Assembly: GCF_030230605.1 (NCBI RefSeq)
Contig: NZ_JASPDO010000007.1
Coordinates: 23,168-87,167, forward strand
DNA from: Brevibacterium sp. UMB1308A
Lineage (GTDB): Bacteria; Actinomycetota; Actinomycetes; Actinomycetales; Brevibacteriaceae
DNA length: 64,000 nucleotides
Direction: 5' to 3'
The notes under the pieces are model-generated. The model saw only the letters and a program-made list of their open reading frames with translations. It was not told the origin of the DNA and did not search any database. The translations under genes were made by a program, and so were the position numbers. Shown one piece after another: positions 1-7,479 of the stretch (position 1 is its first letter; every line of letters starts with the position of its first letter).

Positions 1-123
1 GGCGATCATAAACGCGCCAAGAGTGATCAAAGCCAGCCACAGATACCGGCGGTCAGCGTCGGCAGAGATGCTGTGGTTGTGCCCTTCGTGGTCGTGTGCG
101 GACTGCTTAACCAAGTCAGACAT
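1..123 (-). CDS. Cation diffusion facilitator (CDF) metal exporter, N-terminal fragment
   Basis: Only the first 41 codons lie in the window; the gene continues beyond base 1. The N-terminus contains a His/Asp-rich stretch (HDHEGHNH) followed by the start of a first membrane helix (RRYLWLALITLGAFMIA). That layout is typical of CDF (CzcD/ZitB-like) transporters, which export Zn(II) or related divalent metals in exchange for protons. Its ATG overlaps the stop region of the upstream arsR-type gene by 8 bases, so the two are translationally coupled. A metal-responsive ArsR plus CDF operon is a known arrangement (for example czrAB). The family call rests on a short N-terminus and this context; the metal is inferred. 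Confidence 0.7.
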   Translation of the reverse strand, partial: MSDLVKQSAHDHEGHNHSISADADRRYLWLALITLGAFMIA

Positions 124-472
124 GGTTAGTGTCCTTCTGCTGTGAGTGGTCAATGCATGTGTCTGCAGTAGTCAGGACAGCTGTGGCGGCCTTAAGCAGG
201 TGTGTAGTTTCCTGTGGGTGGGCCAAGGTGTAGTAGGTGGCTCTGCCGTGAGTGTGGCTGGCGTTGCGAAGCGAGGCCACGTGCGTTGACACGGTTGACT
301 GGGCAAGGCCGAGGTGGTCGACAAGGTCGGCAACCCGGTGTTCGCCTAACTGCAAATGTTGGATGATCTGAAGGCGGTGCGGGTCGCCGAGGCTCTTAAA
401 GAGTGTCGCCCAGCTTTCGAGCTCCGTGTGGGAATTTTCGTGGGAAGCTTCCTCGTGAATAATCATCGCCAT
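116..472 (-). CDS. ArsR/SmtB-family metal-responsive repressor
   Basis: A 118-residue winged-helix protein. The helix-turn-helix reads roughly LGDPHRLQIIQHL...VADLVDHLGLAQSTVSTHVASL, and the wing ends in GRATYYTL, both hallmarks of ArsR/SmtB. There is no ELCVCDL-type Cys pair in the recognition region; instead the C-terminal helix is rich in His, Asp and Cys (HPQETTHLL...TCIDHSQQ), which fits an alpha5-type Zn/Co/Ni sensor such as CzrA or NmtR. Start ATG 472 is chosen (ATG 466 is two codons later); the open frame extends further upstream but that part has no family similarity. It directly precedes and overlaps the CDF exporter gene. The likely role is derepression of metal efflux. Confidence 0.85.
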   Translation of the reverse strand: MAMIIHEEASHENSHTELESWATLFKSLGDPHRLQIIQHLQLGEHRVADLVDHLGLAQSTVSTHVASLRNASHTHGRATYYTLAHPQETTHLLKAATAVLTTADTCIDHSQQKDTNHV

Positions 473-504
473 AGACCGATGATATCGCCATGTATCGATA
501 AAAT

Positions 505-524
505 CTATTCGGTTGTTCGGATAG
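505..524. promoter_or_regulatory. Candidate ArsR operator (imperfect inverted repeat)
   Basis: In the gap between the divergent arsR-type gene and the PAP2 gene there is CTATTCG - 6 bases - CGGATAG, arms matching at 6 of 7 positions. Position and symmetry suit autoregulation of the arsR-CDF operon. It does not closely match the known SmtB/CzrA consensus, so this is a weak inference. Confidence 0.3.
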
Positions 525-533
525 GCTTTCTTG

Positions 534-1289
534 ATGCGCTCATTCGTTGTCCGTGGTCGGAAAGCCCTCGAGTCCATCCTTGTGTGGATAGCTCGCAGGC
601 TTGGTCCGTGGACTGTTATGACCATTGTTCTAGCTGTTGGTATGGCGGTTCTTGCTGCATTGGCAAAACTCACGGGTGAGGTTTATGAAGAAGTTGCTTA
701 TGAAAACGGCACTGTTCACATTGACCGGCCAGTACTTGATTTCATGCTGTCCATGCGGGCGGCATGGCTGACCTCTGTGGTCAACGCATACACTCACGTC
801 GGTGGAAAAGTGGGCGGTGTGATTGTGTGCCTTGTGCTCATTGTTGTTCTGACATTTCTCATGCGCTCGGCGCGACCCGCAGTTCTTCTAGCGGCAGGCG
901 CGCTTGGGTCTGTGTGCATTTCGATTGCGGGGAAAGAAATTGTGGGGCGGGAGCGTCCACCCCGTGTTGACGCGATTCCTCCGTATGAAGTGTCGCCGTC
1001 GTTTCCGTCGGGGCATACGCTTTCGGCAACCGCGATCATGATTGTCACTGCGTACCTCCTGGTGCTGTGGCTTTCGCATACGCATGCGCGGATCCTGGCT
1101 GTTCTTCTGTGCGGCACCTATGCGGTGACAATGGGTTTGAGTCGCGTGTACTTAGGTCACCACTGGCTCACAGACGTCATTGCGGGATTCGGAGTAGGGG
1201 CTGCGTGGGGAGTTGTGGTTATCCTTGCCCACCAGGTGTTCCATACTGCGCGGCGGGTAAGAGCCACTCGGAGGTTGGACTCGGAGTGA
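534..1289 (+). CDS. PAP2-family membrane phosphatase
   Basis: About 251 residues with several hydrophobic helices. The three phosphatase signature blocks are present in order: KEIVGRERPP (K-x6-RP), PSFPSGH (PSGH) and SRVYLGHHWLTDV (SR-x5-H-x3-D). Such enzymes dephosphorylate lipid phosphates, for example undecaprenyl pyrophosphate (BcrC type) or phosphatidylglycerol phosphate, at the outer face of the membrane; the substrate cannot be told here. A TTG at 531 sits directly before the ATG and could be the start; neither has a strong ribosome binding site. The 3' end, including the stop codon, lies inside a short tandem duplication described separately. Confidence 0.88.
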   Translation: MRSFVVRGRKALESILVWIARRLGPWTVMTIVLAVGMAVLAALAKLTGEVYEEVAYENGTVHIDRPVLDFMLSMRAAWLTSVVNAYTHVGGKVGGVIVCLVLIVVLTFLMRSARPAVLLAAGALGSVCISIAGKEIVGRERPPRVDAIPPYEVSPSFPSGHTLSATAIMIVTAYLLVLWLSHTHARILAVLLCGTYAVTMGLSRVYLGHHWLTDVIAGFGVGAAWGVVVILAHQVFHTARRVRATRRLDSE

Positions 1290-1312
1290 GAGCTACTCGG
1301 GGGTTGGACTCG
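1261..1312. repeat. Imperfect 29-base-period tandem duplication across the PAP2 stop codon
   Basis: A 23-base unit (gagccactcgg...ttggactcg, 1261-1283) recurs at 1290-1312 with two mismatches. The first copy encodes the end of the PAP2 protein (RATRRLDSE) and its stop; the second copy would encode a near-identical tail (RATRGLDSQ) just downstream in another frame. It looks like a slippage duplication. Confidence 0.85.
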
Positions 1313-1343
1313 CAACTGTGAACGGCCTCGGGACGTTCCTTGC

Positions 1344-1814
1344 CTACCCAAAGACCATGATCCCAGCGGCCGCGAGCGATCCACACAACACACCCCACAG
1401 TACGATCGACACGAACTGCCAGCTGGCTACCGCGTTGCGTGAAGCTCCAAAGGACACCATGGCCATAGAGGTGATCTGGCTGGGTAGGACCGTCTGACCC
1501 AGCAAGCTGACGCCGGGAACACCCCATTTGTCGAACAGCCTCTTGAGCTTCGCTTTCTTGGGGCCCATGGAAGACTCATCGTCTTTGCTCACGCGTTTGC
1601 GCAACTTGTGTGCTCCAAAAACCAAGAGCAGCATCGAGGCGGTGTTGCCAACCACTGCGGCGGGGATTGCGACTGCCGGATGGATGCCGGCCATGATTCC
1701 AATTGCTGACCCAAGATAAGACTCGACGAATGGGATTGCTGAAATGAGGATGACTCCGGCCCAGCGCGCCCATTCGGGGAGTGAAAGTGTGAAGTCCTGA
1801 AGTGTCTCTAGCAT
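1344..1814 (-). CDS. Small multidrug-export family membrane protein (Sm_multidrug_ex type)
   Basis: 156 residues, mostly hydrophobic: helices near residues 15-35, 42-70, 108-128 and 134-155, with a charged cytoplasmic loop (KLRKRVSKDD... KKAKLKRLFDKWG) in the middle. The pattern FVESYLGSAIGIMAG followed by PAAVVGNTASMLLLVFGA resembles the PF06695 'small multidrug export protein' family; proof of drug export in that family is thin. Transcribed divergently from a TetR gene with two operators in between, so it is probably the regulated target. Ribosome binding site AAGGAG lies just upstream of the ATG. Confidence 0.7.
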   Translation of the reverse strand: MLETLQDFTLSLPEWARWAGVILISAIPFVESYLGSAIGIMAGIHPAVAIPAAVVGNTASMLLLVFGAHKLRKRVSKDDESSMGPKKAKLKRLFDKWGVPGVSLLGQTVLPSQITSMAMVSFGASRNAVASWQFVSIVLWGVLCGSLAAAGIMVFG

Positions 1815-1827
1815 TGTTTCTCCTTGT

Positions 1828-1842
1828 TAGTACGGCGTGCTA
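1828..1842. promoter_or_regulatory. TetR operator 1 (distal, degenerate)
   Basis: TAGTAC-GGC-GTGCTA: arms agree at 5 of 6 positions with the same 3-base spacer as the perfect operator at 1854-1868. The two centres are 26 bases apart. It overlaps the promoter-to-start region of the small exporter gene. Confidence 0.6.
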
Positions 1843-1853
1843 GCTCAGTGTAC

Positions 1854-1868
1854 TAGTACGATGTACTA
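1854..1868. promoter_or_regulatory. TetR operator 2 (perfect palindrome) in the divergent promoter
   Basis: TAGTAC-GAT-GTACTA is a perfect 6+3+6 inverted repeat midway between the divergent exporter and TetR genes. On the minus strand a consensus -35 TTGACA (1877-1872) is followed by candidate -10 boxes TACACT (1852-1847) or TAGTAC (1855-1850), so the operator sits inside the exporter promoter spacer. Binding there would block transcription of the exporter and probably of the regulator itself. Confidence 0.7.
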
Positions 1869-1894
1869 CACTGTCAAGAGGAAGCTTCAGAAAA

Positions 1895-2500
1895 ATGAAA
1901 GGTGTCGTGCCGGTGACGGATAGGCGAGAAGAAATTATCCAGGCGGCAATCGAGCTAGCGCAGAAAGAAGGTCCCAAAGCCGCGACTGTGCGAGCGGTTG
2001 CACAACACGTGGGAATTGGTGCAAGCACTCTGCGTTACTACTTTCCCACTCAAAGCGATCTCGGGCGGGCAGTGGCGGAGCGTCTCATTTCGTCCGCAAC
2101 TCCGGACCTCAACATTCGTGACTCCTCCCAGCCACCCCATGAGCGATTAGCCGAATGCATGATTCAGTTCTTGCCTCCCTCTGATCAAAGCGTTGATGCG
2201 GTGGTGAGCGCGTGGGTCGCGCAGATGGCGCGTTTGCTTGACCCTCAGTCTGGTGAGGGGCCCGCTCAGATGTTGTCGCGCTTGTACGAGGTAGGTTTGG
2301 GCCGAATTACAGGATGGCTTCAGGTCTTGGCTGATGAAGGGCACATCGACGAAGCGGACATTCCGCGCGCAGTTTCTTTGCTGTCGGCTTCCTGCGATGG
2401 CCTCATGTTTCAACTGGGGGCGAAGAAGCTGTCTCTCGATGAAGCCAAGGAGCATGTGACCTGGCTCAGTTCCACTGTTCTTCAGTCCAAAAACCACTAG
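1895..2500 (+). CDS. TetR-family transcriptional regulator
   Basis: 201 residues. The N-terminal TetR domain is clear: TDRREEIIQAAIELAQKEG, then ATVRAVAQHVGIGASTLRYYFP and SDLGRAVAERL (residues about 8-55). The C-terminal ligand domain is unspecific and gives no clue to the effector. It is divergent from the small exporter gene and two matching palindromes lie between them, so it most likely represses that exporter and itself until a ligand binds. ATG 1895 has AGAGGAAG about ten bases upstream. The next gene (2H phosphoesterase) starts 12 bases after its stop and is probably co-transcribed. Confidence 0.9.
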   Translation: MKGVVPVTDRREEIIQAAIELAQKEGPKAATVRAVAQHVGIGASTLRYYFPTQSDLGRAVAERLISSATPDLNIRDSSQPPHERLAECMIQFLPPSDQSVDAVVSAWVAQMARLLDPQSGEGPAQMLSRLYEVGLGRITGWLQVLADEGHIDEADIPRAVSLLSASCDGLMFQLGAKKLSLDEAKEHVTWLSSTVLQSKNH

Positions 2501-2512
2501 ACTGCACACCAT

Positions 2513-3034
2513 ATGAGCGTGCGTTCACCGGACAACATTCTTTTCTATCTGCCACCTGACCAGGAGCAACAGGTGCGGGACATTTTCTCTGCCCTGAACG
2601 ACCTCGGCCTTCCGCAACAAAACCAGCGCCCGCACATTACGGTGACGTTCGCGCCCCGCATGTCCGCCGAGGTGGTCTCCCGTGCCGCTGAGATCCTGCC
2701 TCCCGTGGTGCCAGCGACGTTCACTCGTGTGGGAACCGTGATTTTTGGGACGCGGAGTAAACAGACAATCGCGTGGCTGTTAGAAACGGACAGTGCCGTT
2801 ACCGAGGCTGCACGTGAAATTTGTGCGCTCAACCCTGACGGGCGGGGGACTGAGTGGATACCGCACCTGACCGTGGGGTTGCGCATACCGCGCGCGTTGG
2901 TGCCAGATTACATGCGGGGACTCGAAGAAGTCACTCCTACCAGGTTTAAGGAACTGACGGCGCTCAGGGCCGCGTACTGGCGACCTGCAACTCGCCACTA
3001 CACACATCTGGCTGGGCCAGAACCGGAGGACTAA
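2513..3034 (+). CDS. 2'-5' RNA ligase / 2H phosphoesterase family protein
   Basis: 173 residues with the two H-x-T catalytic motifs that define the 2H superfamily: RPHITVTFAP (residues about 39-48) and IPHLTVGLRI (about 119-128). Members cleave cyclic or 2'-5' phosphodiesters or ligate RNA ends; the actual substrate is unknown for most actinobacterial homologues. It follows the TetR gene after 12 bases and ends 18 bases before the convergent ASCH gene. Confidence 0.82.
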   Translation: MSVRSPDNILFYLPPDQEQQVRDIFSALNDLGLPQQNQRPHITVTFAPRMSAEVVSRAAEILPPVVPATFTRVGTVIFGTRSKQTIAWLLETDSAVTEAAREICALNPDGRGTEWIPHLTVGLRIPRALVPDYMRGLEEVTPTRFKELTALRAAYWRPATRHYTHLAGPEPED

Positions 3035-3052
3035 CAGGCAGTTTTACGCCAG

Positions 3053-3505
3053 TTACACGTACTTCTCGATGACCTCGAACTCTGAACACAGCACCTGCGT
3101 GTCATCGGTGAGGGTAAACGGCGGGTCGCCTAATGCGGTAACTAATTCGTCCGAGGTCCAGAAGCGTTCATGTCCAACGCGCCACTCGTGAGCATTTGCG
3201 TAACCTTCGCCCTCTTTGCGTGCGTGCTCATCAGAAACCTGAGCCAGCGTGGTGACGTAATTGCGGGTCGTGCGCGTTACGCACACGATCTTTCCTTTAG
3301 AGTCGATCACTGCCTCGAGTTCGCCACCAGTGGGGGAGGGAAGCGGCTCACCTGAGCGCGTGTATTCCTCGACAAGCGTGGCTGTTGAGGTCTTTTCCCC
3401 CGAAAGAATTGCGCTGACCAGCGCATCTCTGAGAGGGCCAGGAAATGCGTACTCCCCAATAGGGATGCTGGTGAGGTCAAGCGGCGAATCGTTCATGACC
3501 CACAT
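3053..3505 (-). CDS. ASCH-domain protein
   Basis: About 150 residues (start 3505, or ATG 3496 three codons in). Features of the ASCH fold: a leading AFPGPLRDALVSAILSGEKTSTATL segment, GGELEAVIDSKGK..CVTRT strand pairs, and the late EGYANAHEW...HERFW block. ASCH domains are PUA-like RNA-binding folds; some (YqfB type) are amidohydrolases of modified nucleosides. The open frame runs a further 130 codons upstream, but that part is antisense to ytoQ and has no family similarity, so it is excluded. Divergent from ytoQ. Confidence 0.8.
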   Translation of the reverse strand: MWVMNDSPLDLTSIPIGEYAFPGPLRDALVSAILSGEKTSTATLVEEYTRSGEPLPSPTGGELEAVIDSKGKIVCVTRTTRNYVTTLAQVSDEHARKEGEGYANAHEWRVGHERFWTSDELVTALGDPPFTLTDDTQVLCSEFEVIEKYV

Positions 3506-3562
3506 GTTACACACAGAACTCACGCATAATGGACGCACAGGCAAGAACAACAAAGGAGCATC

Positions 3563-4000
3563 ATGAGCTTTAACGTGTACCTCTCTGGCGAAATCCACAC
3601 AGAATGGCGCGAAGAAATCGAGCGCGGCGCAACTGCTGCTGGCCTCGACGTCGTTTTTAGCGCCCCTGTGACAGATCACGACGCGAGTGACGCAGCCGGT
3701 GACCACTTGGCAGAGACCCAGACATCCTTCTGGCGAGACAACCAGTCGGCCAAAGTCAATGCCATCCGTACGCGCACCCTCATTGACAAAGCGGACCTCG
3801 TGGTGGTGCGTTTTGGTGACAAGTACAAGCAGTGGAACGCGGCGTTTGACGCCGGGTATGCGGCTGCACTGGGCACGCCGTACATCACGTTGCACTCAGC
3901 TGACATTGTTCACCCGCTGAAAGAAGTTGATGCAGCTGCGCTCGCATGGTGCGAAACGACAGAACAAGTCGTGAAAACCCTGCAGTACGTGCTGCGGTAA
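3563..4000 (+). CDS. ytoQ: YtoQ-family protein
   Basis: 145 residues, soluble. The opening MSFNVYLSGEIHTEWREEI and the central HLAETQTSFWRDNQSAKVNAIRT, RFGDKYKQWNAAFDAGYA segments match the conserved YtoQ family. The fold resembles nucleoside 2-deoxyribosyltransferases (early Y-L-S-G strand, later D-K-Y-K-Q-W and E-V-D-A), but no biochemical role is established. AAAGGAG precedes the ATG. It ends at a strong bidirectional terminator. Confidence 0.85.
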   Translation: MSFNVYLSGEIHTEWREEIERGATAAGLDVVFSAPVTDHDASDAAGDHLAETQTSFWRDNQSAKVNAIRTRTLIDKADLVVVRFGDKYKQWNAAFDAGYAAALGTPYITLHSADIVHPLKEVDAAALAWCETTEQVVKTLQYVLR

Positions 4001-4063
4001 GGGCGTTTACCTACTCGACGGGAATGGTCGTGTCGACACATTGAGCCAGAACAGGCTCTATGA

Positions 4064-4103
4064 AAATGGCCTGGTTCAGAACTGAATCTGAACCAGGCCA
4101 TTT
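4064..4103. terminator. Bidirectional intrinsic terminator between ytoQ and the alcohol dehydrogenase
   Basis: A 17-base perfect stem (AAATGGCCTGGTTCAGA at 4064-4080, its complement at 4087-4103) with a 6-base loop. The arm ends give a T run on the plus strand (ATTTTTGTTT) and, on the minus strand, TTTTCATAG, so it can stop both convergent genes. Confidence 0.9.
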
Positions 4104-4124
4104 TTGTTTATGGGCCCAAGGCGA

Positions 4125-5186
4125 TTAGGCGTTGGGGTTCACGAGGATCTTCACGTGGTGCTCGTTGTTGTTGATGAGCTGCTCGAAGCCCTTGTCGACC
4201 AGTTCGTCAAGCTTGATGCGGGCGGTGATGAACTTCGACAGGTCGAGCTTGCCTTCCTGCACCAGCTTGATGGTGGCCGGGTGGTCGCTGGCGTAGCCGA
4301 TGGTTCCGCGCAGGTCGATTTCCTTGAGAACCAGCTTTGGCAGATCGACCTCGGGCTTGTAACCCCAGATCGACACGTTGACGATGACGCCAGCAGGGCG
4401 AACAGCATCCATGAGCATGTCGAGGACAACCGGGACGGACGAGCACTCAAAGCCCACGTCTGCGCCCTTGCCGCCGGTGAGTTCCTTCACCTTGGCTGCG
4501 ACGTCGACTTCGCGGGGGTCGAAGACTTCATCTGCCACACCGGTGGTGCGGGCCATCTCCTTGCGGGCTTCGGACAGTTCCGAAATGTAGACGGTCAGAC
4601 CCTCGGCCTTAAGCACGGCTGCGGTCAGCAGGCCGATGGGGCCCGCACCGCCGACGATTGCGACGTCGCCGGCCTTGGCGCCGGAACGGACGAATGCGTG
4701 GTGACCAACGGACAGTGGCTCAATGAGAGCGGCTTCGTCCAGCGGGATGTCGCCGATGGGGTGAACCCAGCGCTGTTCGACGACGATCTTTTCGGACAGA
4801 CCACCGCCACGGCCACCCAGGCCGATGAAGTTCATGTTCTCGGAGAGGTGGTAGTTCTGGCCTTCGCTCGTGTCGACGTCTTCGCTGATGATGTAGGGCT
4901 CAACGATGACGTTCTGGCCGACTTCCAGCCCGGTGACGCCCTCACCGAGCGCCGTGATGGTTCCGGAGAATTCGTGGCCCAAAGTGACAGGCGCTTCTTC
5001 ACCAGAAATAGGGTGTGGGTGGCCCTTAGGTGGTACGAAAATAGGGCCTTCGAGGTATTCGTGAAGGTCTGTTCCGCAGATTCCACACCAAGCAACGTCA
5101 ATTGCAACGGTGCCAGGCTTCAGTTCTGGTTCGGGGATGTCTTCGATGCGAATGTCTTTTTGGTCGTAATAGCGTGCGGCCTTCAT
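4125..5186 (-). CDS. Zinc-dependent (R,R)-butanediol-type dehydrogenase
   Basis: 353 residues of the medium-chain dehydrogenase family. Catalytic zinc motif CGICGTDLHEYLEGP, then GHEFSGTI, then the GGAGPIGLL dinucleotide-binding loop near residue 180; the long GPIFVPPKGHPHP segment is typical of 2,3-butanediol dehydrogenases. The usual four structural-zinc cysteines are absent, as in that subfamily. Reaction: NAD(H)-dependent interconversion of acetoin and butanediol, by family analogy. Start: ATG 5186 has AGGAAG five bases upstream; the GTG at 5192 abuts that site and is unlikely. A -10-like TATAAC lies at 5240-5235 on the same strand. Confidence 0.85.
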   Translation of the reverse strand: MKAARYYDQKDIRIEDIPEPELKPGTVAIDVAWCGICGTDLHEYLEGPIFVPPKGHPHPISGEEAPVTLGHEFSGTITALGEGVTGLEVGQNVIVEPYIISEDVDTSEGQNYHLSENMNFIGLGGRGGGLSEKIVVEQRWVHPIGDIPLDEAALIEPLSVGHHAFVRSGAKAGDVAIVGGAGPIGLLTAAVLKAEGLTVYISELSEARKEMARTTGVADEVFDPREVDVAAKVKELTGGKGADVGFECSSVPVVLDMLMDAVRPAGVIVNVSIWGYKPEVDLPKLVLKEIDLRGTIGYASDHPATIKLVQEGKLDLSKFITARIKLDELVDKGFEQLINNNEHHVKILVNPNA

Positions 5187-5443
5187 GGTCACTTCCTAAC
5201 GATGAATGAGTCCGGCTTGCGGTGATGAACAGGGGTTATATTGCTGTTCACTTGTGAGTGTAGTGGTGCAGGTCGAGGTGGATGAAGCCATGCCAGGCCC
5301 ATCTTTATAACCGAAATGTGTTGTCTTGAGGAGTGACTCACATGAGACACGCGTTTGTGTAAACGTGGTGGTCGACACAGTTGGCGTATGAGTACTGTCA
5401 CATAAGTTTGATGGGCAGTGCGAAGCTACCGTTTTGTGTTCAG

Positions 5444-6394
5444 CTAGAGCTCAGCAGGCAAGCCCAGGAAGTCCAGCCATGCGGGTAGTTCTTGGCGCGA
5501 CTGCGTCATCCCAGCTCGGTGTGCCGCCGCCAGTCTTGAAAGGCTCCGTTCTCCGTTTCCGATGGGCATGCGTTCCGGCACAAACAGATGGGCCTTGCCT
5601 TGTTTTTCCAGCTCAAACAGTTCTTCCCGCGTTTCGTTGTAGCGTTTCCACCGGGTCAGAAGAGCTTCTGCAATGGCTGGGTGACGCCGGAAGTAACGGC
5701 GGTAGAACTCACTGAACCGTTGCGGGGTCTTCTTGTACGAACGTTCCTGTGTGAGCACTACAAAGAAACGCTCAAACCCGTCTGCACGCGCTTGGGACAG
5801 AGCGATTCCACCGTCTGGCCCCAACGCGCCATCCACGTAGATCCGCCCGTCAATGTGAGTGGGTGGCATGATGACGGGCATGGTTGAGGACGCGCGTACG
5901 CGCACCATGAGGTCTCGCATGGTTGGGAAGTCGTCTTCAGTCCACACTTTGAGGTCACCCGATTCGGCATCGAAAGCGGGGATTCTGATGCGCGTACCTG
6001 AGTTGGAAAACGTGTCCCAATCAAAGGGGAGTGCTTGGTGCGGCAGGCTTGTGTTCTCATAAATGTACTCAGCGTTGAACAGACCCTTGCCTGCGAGTAT
6101 GGTGCGCAGATTGCCAAACTGAGGGTCGGCGGCAAAGTCCACAAAACAGCGCCGGGCGCGAACAGTGTCCTGGGATACATAGTTGGCCGTGTTGGTGGCT
6201 CCCGCACTAACTCCTGCTACCCAATTGAAGTGGATGCCCTGTTTGATGAGAGTGACAACCACCGCTGACGTCAAAGCCGCCCGCATGCCGCCGCCTTCAA
6301 AAATGAGGGCAGTGTCGTCAACCACGTGATACGGGGTGTTTGCGCGCGCCGAGGTGGTAGTACTCGGAGAATTTGTGTCAGGCTCAGGGCTCAT
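5444..6394 (-). CDS. Patatin-like phospholipase
   Basis: 316 residues. The patatin elements are complete: oxyanion loop EGGGMRA (about residue 34), nucleophile elbow GVSAG (about 62-66) and the catalytic aspartate motif VDGALG (about 188-193). Middle and C-terminal parts resemble the bacterial YjjU-like group, predicted acyl hydrolases of membrane lipids. No signal peptide or transmembrane helix. Stands alone, divergent from the OsmC gene with about 30 bases between. Confidence 0.87.
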   Translation of the reverse strand: MSPEPDTNSPSTTTSARANTPYHVVDDTALIFEGGGMRAALTSAVVVTLIKQGIHFNWVAGVSAGATNTANYVSQDTVRARRCFVDFAADPQFGNLRTILAGKGLFNAEYIYENTSLPHQALPFDWDTFSNSGTRIRIPAFDAESGDLKVWTEDDFPTMRDLMVRVRASSTMPVIMPPTHIDGRIYVDGALGPDGGIALSQARADGFERFFVVLTQERSYKKTPQRFSEFYRRYFRRHPAIAEALLTRWKRYNETREELFELEKQGKAHLFVPERMPIGNGERSLSRLAAAHRAGMTQSRQELPAWLDFLGLPAEL

Positions 6395-6425
6395 GCACCC
6401 ATGTTAACGATCTAAAGTGGTGAAC

Positions 6426-6872
6426 ATGACGAACAGTGAAGCACCCAAACCTTTTGCAATCGAACTGACTCGGACTGCTGAAAACCGCTACGTCGCCACC
6501 AACGGAAAAGGCGGACACATTGAATTTGGGCGGGGCGAAGACCTCATGTCACCGGTTGAACTTCTGCTCGCCGCGATCGCTGGGTGTTCATCGATTGACG
6601 TGGATACAGTGACCTCACGTCGAACCGAACCTCAAGACTTCACGGTCACCGCGCGTTCGGAGAAAGTCACTGAGGACGGTGACGCCTCGCGTTTGGGCCC
6701 CATCAGTTTAAACTTCGACATCACTTTCCCGAATGACGAAGCAGGACAACGAGCGACCGCAATGATCGAACGGCTGGTGAAACTGTCTCACGACAAGTAC
6801 TGCACCGTATCTCGCACCGTAGAGCACGGGACACCCGTCACATTTGATGTCGCTTCAGACAGCGACGCGTGA
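6426..6872 (+). CDS. OsmC-family protein
   Basis: About 148 residues. Conserved features: N-terminal antiparallel strands, SPVELLLAAIAGCSSIDVDTVTSRR with the first reactive cysteine, and KLSHDKYCTVSRTV with the second. OsmC/Ohr proteins reduce organic hydroperoxides using this Cys pair; the wider family also includes proteins of unknown substrate. Start may be ATG 6426 or one of two GTGs at 6417/6420; no strong ribosome binding site decides. Its last 35 bases overlap the convergent acyltransferase gene. Confidence 0.85.
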   Translation: MTNSEAPKPFAIELTRTAENRYVATNGKGGHIEFGRGEDLMSPVELLLAAIAGCSSIDVDTVTSRRTEPQDFTVTARSEKVTEDGDASRLGPISLNFDITFPNDEAGQRATAMIERLVKLSHDKYCTVSRTVEHGTPVTFDVASDSDA

Positions 6873-7452
6873 CCCAGCCCTGAAACGCGTCTTCATCCCT
6901 GAGCCGGGGCTCCACTTTGTGCTGAGGATAGAAACCGGCTTTGTCTGAGTAGAACTCACGAATCCGGCCCATGTCCGTTTTCACATCACCAGTGAGCACA
7001 ACCGTGGGGCCAAGCCCAGTGGTCATGGTGGTCCGGTCTACATACCCCAACACCAACGGCAGACCAGTTTCACGAGCAATCCGGTAAAAACCCGACTTCC
7101 AGTACGAATGCCCTTTGCGGGTCCCGTCGGGAGTAATCACCAGGCTCAGGTTGTCACCACTGCGCAAGGTGTCAACGACCTCGGCGACCATCCCAGCAGA
7201 ATTAGCCCGGTCCACGGGAATCCCACCCAGCTTGCGCATCACCGGGCCCTTCCAGCCGGTGAACAGTTCCTGCTTGCCCATCCAGCGCATGTGGATACCC
7301 AAGCGCCACGCGATTCCCAACATGAGCACAAAGTCCCAGTTTGACGTGTGCGGAGCACCAATGAGGATCGTGGGCTGTTTAGGTGCGGGGGCCGTGCGGA
7401 GTTTCCAGCTGGAGAAAAACCAGAACACGCGGGCGACAAGGCGACGGATCAT
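6838..7452 (-). CDS. 1-acyl-glycerol-3-phosphate acyltransferase-like (PlsC family)
   Basis: 204 residues. PlsC blocks are recognisable but divergent: GAPHTSNWDFVLM in place of the usual NHxxxxD, GGIPVDR, and TPDGTRK in place of EGTR. This variant is common in actinobacteria and proteobacteria and is annotated as a lysophospholipid or glycerol acyltransferase. Likely membrane associated through the basic N-terminus. It lies 27 bases downstream of the GNAT gene on the same strand, so probably co-transcribed. Confidence 0.8.
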   Translation of the reverse strand: MIRRLVARVFWFFSSWKLRTAPAPKQPTILIGAPHTSNWDFVLMLGIAWRLGIHMRWMGKQELFTGWKGPVMRKLGGIPVDRANSAGMVAEVVDTLRSGDNLSLVITPDGTRKGHSYWKSGFYRIARETGLPLVLGYVDRTTMTTGLGPTVVLTGDVKTDMGRIREFYSDKAGFYPQHKVEPRLRDEDAFQGWVTRRCLKRHQM

Positions 7453-7479
7453 ATTTTAAGTCTATGAGGGCTGGCCTAC

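Noticed and set aside
3506..3895. Upstream extension of the ASCH frame
   Set aside because: Lies antisense to ytoQ and does not resemble the ASCH family.
4104..5225. A 373-codon open frame on the plus strand opposite the alcohol dehydrogenase
   Set aside because: It mirrors the dehydrogenase codons, has no family signature, and the minus frame has complete catalytic motifs.
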